This document shows, piece after piece, positions 12,901-24,900 of a stretch of 64,000 nucleotides of DNA. Below the pieces are notes generated by a model. It made no database searches. It saw only the letters and a list, made by a program, of their open reading frames with translations, and had not been told where the DNA came from. The position numbers and the translations under genes were made by a program. Numbering within the stretch: position 1 is the first letter of the stretch; every line of letters begins with the position of its first letter. The DNA comes from Litoditis marina (taxonomy: Eukaryota > Nematoda > Chromadorea > Rhabditida > Rhabditidae): NCBI GenBank assembly GCA_964036275.1, contig OZ038435.1, positions 25,649,521-25,713,520 of the forward strand, in the 5' to 3' direction.

Positions 12901-15900
12901 TTGAGTGCTCCATTTTGCATCCTCGCATACCGAATTTTAAAAATTTTCGGAACGTGTGATGTTCATAATTTTCAAAGCTTGATAAAAGGGTCGTGCAAAA
13001 TCAAACGGGCCAAAAAATCATGTACTACTAATCTACAACGAGCTATTCCGTCCAAATCACTCACTTACACCTACCATTATTTAACACTAATATTGATTAT
13101 CGATTATTTACCTAGGGCGTTTTCAACAAAAATTTCACTTTTAAAACGTGTTTTTCTCGAAAAACACCCCCCTAACTCCTATTTTGAACATAACTTTTCC
13201 ATAGCAGAATTTTGTGATCTACATTTTCACGTGCGCGAAATTTGCATAAATGGTCTCTTTCGCCCGTAAATTGGACAATACGGACCAAAAATCCGTGATT
13301 TTTGATTTGGGAGCTTCGTTTCTGTCGGAATCGTCTAATTTTTGACATACCACATGAGAACCCTATTCGAAATTTACCATGAACTTTTGAACGGAAACAG
13401 TGCACAAAATCGTGCATAATTCGTGCACTCTTTCCGTACCTTGATGCACGATGAAAATCGTACAATTTAAAGCACACCAATGAGTTTCTCATACTCGATT
13501 TACCCTTTAAGAGAGACATATTCAATTTTCAACACCATATAACCGAGATTTGACCGTTTTAAAAATTTGAAAAGTTAGAAAACCATCCCCAGCCTCCTAT
13601 ATACAATGCAGTAAGCAACGCGGACAACGCACCGAAGATGCACCCGTCTGAAATTCTGCCGCGCTCCACACAGGGAGTGTGCGCCCTAACAAGGGCGCGC
13701 ACAATGAAAAAGTACGGTTATAATGTGATGATAAAGTTTTTTTGAGTGCTCCATTTTGCATCCTCGCATACCGAATTTTAAAAATTTTCGGAACGTGTGA
13801 TGTTCATAATTTTCAAAGCTTGATAAAAGGGTCGTGCAAAATCAAACGGGCCAAAAAATCATGTACTACTAATCTACAACGAGCTATTCCGTCCAAATCA
13901 CTCACTTACACCTACCATTATTTAACACTAATATTGATTATCGATTATTTACCTAGGGCGTTTTCAACAAAAATTTCACTTTTAAAACGTGTTTTTCTCG
14001 AAAAACACCCCCCTAACTCCTATTTTGAACATAACTTTTCCATAGCAGAATTTTGTGATCTACATTTTCACGTGCGCGAAATTTGCATAAATGGTCTCTT
14101 TCGCCCGTAAATTGGACAATACGGACCAAAAATCCGTGATTTTTGATTTGGGAGCTTCGTTTCTGTCGGAATCGTCTAATTTTTGACATACCACATGAGA
14201 ACCCTATTCGAAATTTACCATGAACTTTTGAACGGAAACAGTGCACAAAATCGTGCATAATTCGTGCACTCTTTCCGTACCTTGATGCACGATGAAAATC
14301 GTACAATTTAAAGCACACCAATGAGTTTCTCATACTCGATTTACCCTTTAAGAGAGACATATTCAATTTTCAACACCATATAACCGAGATTTGACCGTTT
14401 TAAAAATTTGAAAAGTTAGAAAACCATCCCCTCTCGTATATACAATGCAATTGTCACACTTTTCCGACGCACAAAATTTTCCAACGCACACATTTTCCAA
14501 CGCATGGAAACAGAAAAAAGACGAGAAAATACTTTAAACTTAACTTTTTTGCACAATTTTTTTTTTGATTTGTATTCAAATTAAATAGACTATTCAACTA
14601 TCCAAAAACCTTTTTCATATCATTATGTTATTGTTAAGTTCTTGACCAAAGTGACATTTGACGCGCTAATCACAGCGCTGTACGATTATAAAAATTAATA
14701 TTAGAACGTTTTGATTATCAAAATATTCTGATGGAATATGACGTAAAATTGTCCTGTCTTTCGAATGGAATAATTTTCAAAATGCGAAACATCGTAGTTT
14801 TCGAGTAACAGGGCAGGTTCTGAAAACAATCGGTTTTTCTATTCCGATACGCTAGGATAACTGTTGTGTAACTCATGCAAATCGTGATATAATTGGAATT
14901 GTTTTTGTTTCTCAACCTTGCTTAAAACGTCTTCTTTCTGAATATGTAAACAAATTTCTGTTTTAAAGTTTTAGTCATGCGTAGCAAGTTATTTTTCACG
15001 AAAAAGGCCGCAAATTTTTACGGATAATGCTCGTGTTCAGTCAGTTTCCAACATTTTATCAAAAACTTTACGGAACATTACTGAGAACGTGTTTTCAAAA
15101 AAGAAAATAAAACTCTCCACTCTTAAAAGTTGACACAAAAAATGTTAGTATCTTATTCTTTAAGCCGAACTGCCCAAAACAGTTTCAACTCAAATACAAC
15201 AAGTCTGATATTATCTGGTAGAGAAAATTGTAATGTATCTCCCTGTCGAATTTCATGACAATATATACATTACAAGTTTATTAAAATGTGTCAAAACTAA
15301 GCGCGTAACCGAATGTAGACGTGCATAGCTGGCGTTTACTGTGCCATTGGCAATGTGGTCAGCGTAATTAGCAATTGTAATTAGTACGACATACGTGGTT
15401 TGTACGACACAGAAAACCCAACTGATCTGTTGTGTATATTGATAACTGATGTTTTACAAGTCATTAACAATATACATTGGTTGGCCTCACGAATTAAACA
15501 TTTCTCACAGGTCTTACCACTACATGGACATTTTTCGCAGGCCTTACAAATACGGAACATTTTTCGCAAGCTAACATAGGTTCGTAGGCCTTAGAACTAC
15601 GTGAACATTTTTCGCAGGCCTTACAACTACGTGAACATTTTTCGCAGGCCTAACAACTACGTGAACAATTTTTGCAGGCCTTACAACTACGTGAACATTT
15701 TTCGCAGGATAACATAGGTTCGCAGGCCTTACAACTACGTGAACAATTTTCGCAGGCCTTACAACTACGTGAACCTTTTTCGCAAGCCTTAAAACTACGT
15801 GAACCTTTTTCGCAGGTCTTACAACTACGTGAACCTTTTTCGCAGTCCTTAGAACTATGTGAACCTTTTTCGCAGGCCTTACGACTACGTGAACCTTTTT

Positions 15901-18900
15901 CGCAGGCCTTAGAACTATGTAAACATTTTTCGCAGGCCTTACAACTACGTAAACATTTTTCGCAGGCCTTACAACTATGTAAATATTTTTCGCAGGCCTT
16001 ACAACTACGTGAACCTTTTTCGCAGGCCTTAGAACTACGTGAACCTTTTTCGCAGGCCTTAGAACTACGTGAACCTTTTTCGCAGGCCTTAGAACTACGT
16101 GAACCTTTTTCGCAGGCCTTAGAACTATGTGAACCTTTTTCGCAGGCCTTACAACTACGTGAACCTTTTTCGCAGGCCTTACAACTACGTGATCATTTTT
16201 CGCAGGCCTTACAACTACGTAAACATTTTTCGCAGGCCTTACAACTATGTAAACATTTTTCGCAGGCCTTACAACTACGTGAACCTTTTTTGCAAGCCTT
16301 AGAACTGCGTGAACTTTTTTCGCAGGCCTTGCAACTACGTGAACATTTTTCGCAGGCATTATAACTACGTGAACATTTTTCGCAGGCCTTACAACTACAT
16401 GAACATTTTTCGCAGGCCTCACAACTACGTGAACATTTTTCGCAGGCCTTACAAATACGTGAACAATTTTTCGCAGGCCTAACAACTACGTGAACAATTT
16501 TTGCAGGCCTTACAACTACGTGAACATTGTTCGCAAGCCTTACAACTACGTGAACATTTTTCGCAGGCCTTACAACTACGTGAACATTTTTCGCAGGCCT
16601 TACAACTACGTGAACATTTTTCGCAGGCATTATAACTACGTGAACATTTTCTGCAGGCCTTACAACTACGTGAACATTTTTCGCAGGCCTCACAACTACT
16701 TGATCATTTTTCGCAGGCCTTACAACTACGTGAACATTTTTCGCAGGCCTCACAACTACGTAAACATTTTTCGCAGGCCTTACAACTACGTGAACAATTT
16801 TCGCAGGATAACATAGGTTCGCAAACCTTACAAATACGTGAACATTTTTCGCAGGCCTAACAACTACGTGAACAATTTTTGCAGGCCTTACAACTACGTG
16901 AACATTGTTCGCAAGCCTTACAACTACGTGAACATTTTTCGCAGGCCTTACAACTACGTGAACATTTTTCGCAGGCCTTACAACTACGTGAACATTTTTC
17001 GCAGGCATTATAACTACGTGAACATTTTCTGCAGGCCTTACAACTACGTGAACATTTTTCGCAGGCCTCACAACTACTTGATCATTTTTCGCAGGCCTTA
17101 CAACTACGTGAACATTTTTCGCAGGCCTCACAACTACTTGATCATTTTTCGCAGGCCTTACAACTACGTGAACATTTTTCGCAGGCCTCACAACTACGTA
17201 AACATTTTTCGCAGGCCTTACAACTACGTGAACAATTTTCGCAGGATAACATAGGTTCGCAAACCTTACAACTACGTGAACATTTTTCGCAGGCCTCACA
17301 ACTACTTGATCATTTTTCGCAGGCCTTACAACTACGTGAACATTTTTCGCAGGCCTCACAACTACTTGATCATTTTTTGCAGGCCTTACAACTACGTGAA
17401 CATTTTTCGCAGGCCTTACAACTACGTGAAAATTTTTCGCAGGCCTTACAAATACGTGAACAGTTTTTGCAGGATAACATAGGTTCGCAGGCCTTACAGC
17501 GACGTAAATATTTTTCCGCAGGTCTTACAACTACGTGAACATTTTTCGCAAGCCTTACAACTACGTGAACTTTTTTTCCCAGGATAACATAGGTTCGCAG
17601 GCCTTACAACTACGTGAACATTTTTTAAAGGATAATATAGGTTCGCAGGTCTTACAACTACGTGAACAATTCTTGCAGGATAACATAGGTTCGCAGGCCT
17701 TACAACTACGTAAACACTTTTCGCAGGATGACATAGGTTCGCAGGCCTGACAGCTACGTGAACACGTTCTGTAGGAGCACGCGTTGTTGTCAAAAAAATT
17801 GTGTTGGCAGGCATTAAAACCACGGAACTCTTTGGCAGGACATAGGCATGCGTTATTGTCAACGAAGTAATCTGGCAGGCTTTTCACATACGTGAAACTC
17901 TTTGGCAGTATAACGGAGCATAGTCATGTTTGGTATCGTTTTGTACAGAATTTTACAAGTAATATACAAGATTTACAACTGCTAGACGCCGCAGGCGTCT
18001 AGTCCCCAGCCCTCTTATATACAATGCAATATGTCTTTTTTGTCATCCGTCATCTGTCATCGGTCATCTGTCCGCGGTCAGCTGTCCTCATTCAACACCA
18101 AATTCATGATAAAATGCGTCAAAATTCATATTTTTCCGAAAACTTTTTTTTGATTCGTATCTAAACTAAAAGAGCTATTCAACTATCACAACAAATTTCC
18201 CATACAATAGTGATATTATTGAGTTTTTGACAAACGTGATATTTGACGCGCTAATCAAAACGTTCTGTTCGTAATCAAAGTGAGCGAGAAAGTTGTTTCA
18301 AATTAAAATTATTCGGTGGATTACAACGTAAGAAAGTCTTATCTTTCCAATGAAAAAACTTTTAAATTCTAGAACTGCGTGGTTTTTGAGAAACTGGCCC
18401 TCTTTTGAAAATTTCCGGTTTTACCATTTTGACACGCCGTGTAACTTGAGTCGTAACTCATGCCAATTGTGACGTTATTAGTGGAAATTTGTTTCTCACC
18501 CTTCCCTACAACCTCTTCTTTCTGAAAATGTTAACAAATTTTTGTTATAATGTTTGAGTCCTGCGTAGAAAGTTGTTTTTCACGAAAAAGGCCGCAAATT
18601 TTCACTATTATCGCTCGTATTCAGTCAGTTTTCAACATTTTTTCATAAAATAAACAGCATATAACTCAGAACTCAATTTCAAAATAGAAAATTATAATAA
18701 CTACTCGTAAAAATCAATATGAAAAATGTTAGTACCTTATTGTTTAGACCGGACTGCACCAAACAGTTTCAACTCAAATACAACAAATTGATTTTTATCT
18801 GGTAGAGAAAATTATCATGTATGTCTCTGTGAAATTTCATAAAATTATCTACATGAAGAGTCCATCAAGATCGTGAAACTTAGCGCGTAACCAAATGTAG

Positions 18901-21900
18901 GTGTGCAAAGCTGGCGTTTACTGTGTCATAGGCACAGTAGAACAGCGTAATTAGCAATTATAATAACGACCACATGCGTGCTATGTGAAACATAGCATAT
19001 TCAGCCATGTTTGACAGCTTGTAACGATAACACATGTTTTACTACCCCAGCGAAATACGTTGGCAGGCCTTACAAAAACGTGAAGCATTTTAGCAGTAAG
19101 TTAACACGTGCTAAGTTCAACGGAATACGTAAGCAGGCCTCACAAAACGTGAAACATTTTAGCAGTAAGTTAACACGTGTTGAACTCGACGAAACACTCT
19201 GGCAGGCCTTACAAAAACGTGGATCTTCTTGACAGTACAATGGCACGTGTTGAATTCAACGTTATACGTTGGTAGGCGTTACACAACGTAAAACATTCTA
19301 GCAGTAAATTAGCACGTGTGAAACTTAACAAAATACGTGGGCAGGCCTCACAAAACGTGAAACATTTAGCAGTAAGTTGACACGTGTTAAATTCAACGGA
19401 ATACGTTGGCAGGCTTTACAACTACGTGAAACGTTTACGTTGGCAGACCTTACAAAAACGTGGAATTTTCTGATAGTACAATGTCATTAATTCACATGAA
19501 ATTACGCCAGGCCTTGCAAGTACGTGAAACTCTCCGACAGGCCGTTCGAACGTAAAATCACAAACGAAATACGATGGCAGGTCGGGCAATTCACGTAATT
19601 GTTTTGGCAGGCATTGGTGACCCGTTATTATCACCACTTACGTTAGCAGGTCTCAGAATCACGTGAACCTATCTGGGAAGCCGTTGGCTAACATTTATGT
19701 CAACAAATAACATTGTCAGGCCTCGCAAATTCATAAAACTATACCAATATAAGTGAAACTCTAGCAGTAACGCGTTGATATGAAAAAAATACGCTGACAA
19801 GACGTTGGAACGATGTGCAATTTTTTGCACGCCGTTGAATCAAATCCAAAGTTAATTTATTCAACGCAATGTAGGCATGTTTGGTATTATTTTGTAGGAA
19901 ATTCTTATAGTAATATACAAGATTTACAACTGCTAGACGCCGCAGGCGTCTAGTCCTCTCCTCCTTCATACAATGCAATAGTCACTTTTTGTCGTGTCAT
20001 GTACATGGCTTGCACTTTATAGTTGTTAAAACGCTGTACATGGCTTGCACTTTATAGTTGTGAAAACGGCATACATGCACACTATTTCATTTAAAATACA
20101 TTAACTTGCTTCAAAATTAATATTTTCCGAAAAACTTTTTTTTGTTTTGTATCTACGTTAAGAGAGCTACCCGAATATCGTAACAATGATTGTATTTAGG
20201 TCATGTATTATGGATTTTGCCATCAGAATGACATTTGACGCGCTAATCAAAGCTCTGTATGATTAGAAACCTTAGTATTAGAACGTATTAAATATGAAAA
20301 TAATTTGATGGACTACAACGTAAGAAGGTCTCATCTTTCCAATGAAAAAACTTCTAAATTCTTAAACTTCGTAGTTTTTGAGAAACTGGCTCTCTTTTAA
20401 AATTTTCCGGTTCCACCATTTTGACACGCCTTGTAAACTGAGTCGTAACTCATGTCAATTGTGACGTTATCAGTTGAAGTTAGTTTCTCCCCCTTTCCTA
20501 AAACCTCTTCTTTCTGAAAATGTTAACAAATTTGTGTTACAATGATTGAGTCGTGCGTAACGAGTTGTTTTTCACGAGAAACGCCGCAAATTTTCAGTAA
20601 AAATGCTCGTGTTCAGTCAGTTTTCAACATTTTTCCATAAAATAAACGGAATATAACTCAGAACTCACTTTTAAAGAAAAAAATGATTCTCATACCTTGT
20701 GAAAGTCAATATGAAAATTGTTAGAACCTCATTGTTTAGGCCGGACTGCACCAAACAGTTTCAACTTAAATACAACAAATCAATTAATATCTGGTAGAGA
20801 AACTTATCATGTATGTCTCTGTGAAATTTGATGAAATTATCTACATGAAGAGTTCATCAAGATCGTGAAACTTAGCGCGTAGCCAAATGAAAGTGTGCAT
20901 GGCTGGCGTTTACTGTGGCCAAAGGCACCGTGGGGAGCGTAATTAGCAATTATAAAAACGACCTCATCCTTGCTATGTAAAACACAGATCATAGTCAGCC
21001 ATGTTTGGCAGCTTGTAACGATAAAACATGTTTTACTACCTCAGCGAAATACGTTGGCAGGCCTTACAAAAACGTGAAACATTTTAGCAATAAGTTAGCA
21101 CGTGTTTAAAATTCAACGAATTACGTTGGCAAACCTTACAAAAACGTGAAACATTTTAGCAGTAAGTTAACACGTGTTAAATTCAACGAAATACGTTGGC
21201 AGGCCTTACAATTACGTGGACGTTTTCGTAGAAAACCCACGTTAGCAGGTCTAACAATTACGTGAACATATGTGTAGGCCTTACAATTACGTGGACGTTT
21301 TTGTAGAACAACATACGTTAGCAGGCATTACAATTACGTGGACGTTTTTGTAGAACGACATACGTTAGCAGGCCTTACAATTACGTGGACGTTTATTCAG
21401 AAGAACATACGTTGGCAAGCCTTACAACTACGTAAACATTTTTTGTAGGACAACATGCGTGTCTTACAATTACGTGAACATATTTGTAGGCCTTACAATT
21501 ACGTTGACGTTTTTGTAGAATAATATACGTTAGCAGGCCTTACAATTACGTGGACGTTTATTCAGAACAACATACGTTGGCAAGCCTTACAACTACGTAA
21601 ACATTTTTGGTAGGACAACATACGTGTCTTACAATTACGTGAACATATTTGTAGGCCTTACAATTACGTTGACGTTTTTTTTAGAACAACATACGTTAGC
21701 AGGCCTTACATTTACGTGATCATGTTTGTAGGCCTCACGATTACGTGAACGTTTTTCGGACAACATACGTTGGCAAGCCTTACAACTACGTAAACATGTT
21801 TTGTAGGACAATATACGTTAGCAGGTCTTACAATTACGTGAACATTTTGTGCAGAACACTACACTTTGACAGGCCTTACAATTACGTGATCATCTTTTGC

Positions 21901-24900
21901 AGGCTAACACACGTTAGCAGGCCTTACAATTACGTGAACATTTTTAGACAACATACTTTGGCAGGCCTTACAACTACGTGAATATTTGTAGGTCCTACAA
22001 TTACGTGAAAGTTTTTGTAGAACAACATACGTAGGCAGGCCTTACAAATACGTGAACATTTTTGCAGGCTAACATACGTTAGCAGACCTTACAATTACGT
22101 GAACATTTTAGGGCAACATACGTTAATAGGCCTTACAACTACGTAAACATTTGTTGTAGGACAACATACGTTAGCAGGTCTTACAATTACGTGAACATAT
22201 TTGTAGGCATTACAATTACGTGGACGTTATCATAGAAAAACATACGTTGGCAGGCCTTACAACTATGTAAAAATTGTTTGTAGGGAATAACACATTGTCA
22301 GGATGTGCATGTACAATAAGTCCCGTGTTGAATTCAACGAAATATGTGAGCAGGTTTTTACAAAAAAAACGTTGAAATTTAAGCAGTAAGTTAGCACGTT
22401 TTATATTCAATACGTGGGCAGGCCCTACAAAAACGTGAACCATTCTAGCAGTAAGTGCACACGCGTTAACTTAAACATCACACGTTTGCAGACTTTGCAA
22501 CTACGCGAAATTCGTTGACAGCACGCGTTACAAGAAAATTCGGTGGCAGGCTTTGTACTCAAGTAAAGCTCTTTGGCATGCCGCTGACAAAAATCAATTT
22601 TTTTACTATAAGGAACACAATATAGGCCTATTCGGTATCATTTTTCATGAAATTTTTGAGTGATCTATATGATTTACAACTGCTAGACGCCGCAGGCGTC
22701 TAGTCCCCTTCCTATATACAATGCTAATGTCACCTTTTGTCCTCGTGTCATCGTGTCCGCATTCTGCGTCGTTTGCACTTTAAGCAAATTCTGCCGCACC
22801 ATTCGAGAAAATGGTGCTGTAAGAGAGCGCGCACATAAAAAAGGCACTGTGTGGAATATAAGAACGGTATGATACAGCTCGCGTTCCAACACTTCATTAT
22901 ATGTTCGTGCCAAATAAAAATTTAAATAAGAAACTATATAAATACTGCTTCATAAAACTTGCGCGCGCGTGCACGCGACGCGACAAAAATTTCAAATTAG
23001 GTTTTATAGTACTAAAACTGGCAAACAAATGTAGTTGTACGTGCTCATGCTAAACACAACTATAAATTTCATTGAAACGCGCACGCTGCACGCGACGCGA
23101 CAAAAAAGTCAAAATAGGTTTTACAATACGAAATTCGGCAAACTAATGTAGTTGTACGTGTTCATGCTAAACACAACTATAACTTGATGCTAGACACAAT
23201 TTTCATTCCAACTGAACGCGCGCGCGCACGCGACGCGACAAAAAATTCAAATTAGGTTTTACAATACGAAATTTGGCCAACAAGTGTAATTGTACGTGCG
23301 CATGCTCAACACAACTATAAATTTCAACAAAAAGCGCGAGCGTGGACGCGACGCGACAAAAAATTCAAATTAGGTTTTACAATACGAAATTTGGCGAATA
23401 AGTGTAATTGTACGTGCGCATGCTCAACACAACTATAAATTTCAACAAAACGCGCGAGCGTGCACGCGACGCGACAAAAAATTCAAATTAGGTTTTACAA
23501 TACGAAATTTGGCGAACAAGTGTAATTGTACATGCGCATGCTCAACACAACTATAAATTTCAACAAAACGCGCGAGCGTGCACGCGACGCGACAAAAAAT
23601 TCAAATTAGGTTTTACAATACGAAATTTGGCGAACAAGTGTAATTGTACGTGCGCATGCTCAACACAACTATAAATTTCAACAAACCGTGCGCGCGCGCA
23701 CGCGACGCGACAAAAAATTCAAATTAGGTTTTACAATACGAAATTTGGCCAACAAGTGTAATTGTACGTGCGCATGCTCAACACAACTATGAATTTCAAC
23801 AAAAAGCGCGAGCGTGCACGCGACGCGACAAAAAATTCAAATTAGGTTTTACAATACGAAATTTGGCGAATAAGTGTAATTGTACGTGCGCATGCTCAAC
23901 ACAACTATAAATTTCAACAAAACGCGCGAGCGTGCACGCGACGCGACAAAAAATTCAAATTAGGTTTTACAATACGAAATTTGGCGAACAAGTGTAATTG
24001 TACGTGCGCATGCTCAACACAACTATAAATTTCAACAAACCGTGCGCGCGCGCACGCGACGCGACAAAAATTTCAAAGTGTATTTTATCGTACAAAACTT
24101 GGCGGACAGGTGTAATTGTGCCTGCTTATTTTGAACACATGTACAAAATTTCAACAAGCCGTGCGCGCGCGCACGCGACGCGACAAAAATTCCAAAGTGT
24201 GTTTTATCGTACAAAACTTGGCGGACAGGTGTAATTGTAACTGCTAATGTTAAACACATGTACAAAATTTTAACAAAACGCGCGCGCAAGCACGCGACGC
24301 GACAAAAACTTCAAAAAGTGTTTTATCAAACAAAACTTGGCGGACAGGTGTAATTGTACGTGCGCATGCTCAACACAACTATAAATTTCAACAAAACGAG
24401 CGCGTGTGAACGCGACGCGACAAAAAAAATCCAAAGTAGGTTTTACAGTACGAAATTTGGCGAACAAGTTTGATCGTACCTGCTGATGCAAAGCACGATT
24501 CAAATTCGAGAAAATTGCCATGAGAAAGTCGATATTTTGCAAACCCATGGCACGGGCTTGGTATAACGGATAATAGTCATGTTTGGTATCGTATTGTACA
24601 GAATTTTACAAGGAATATACAAGATTTACAACTGCTAGACGCCGCAGGCGTCTAGTCAACATAAAGGTTTACAAAAGAAATGGGAAAATTTGAAATTCGA
24701 CCCCCCCCCCCCAAAAAAAAACATGAACGAGATTGGATTTTCTTTCAACCATGTTGATTGACTTCCAATCTTCTCTAATTTCTCTTACAAAAAAAGAAAT
24801 GAAGTTTCGGTTTAGTTGTATCGCTCGTATTGCAGGTCAAGAAGCGGGAAGCCCTTCGATTGGATCCTTTCCCTTTGTACAACGGCCGATCTCGCTTCTG

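Noticed and set aside
12901..14366. Identical pairs of 122- and 117-codon frames in the 841-bp units
   Set aside because: No recognisable domain, opposite overlapping strands, and they lie inside non-autonomous element sequence. The pairs exist only because the unit is doubled.
15571..17862. Several very long open frames on both strands (up to 388 codons, VVRPAKNVH- and NYVNIFRRP-type repeats)
   Set aside because: They are readings of the 30-bp satellite, whose length is a multiple of three, so frames stay open by arithmetic. Both strands are open at once and there are no splice or start signals.
15500..24430. CRISPR-like arrays of regular repeats
   Set aside because: Repeats are directly contiguous variants of one monomer with no unique spacers, in a eukaryotic intron with no cas genes.
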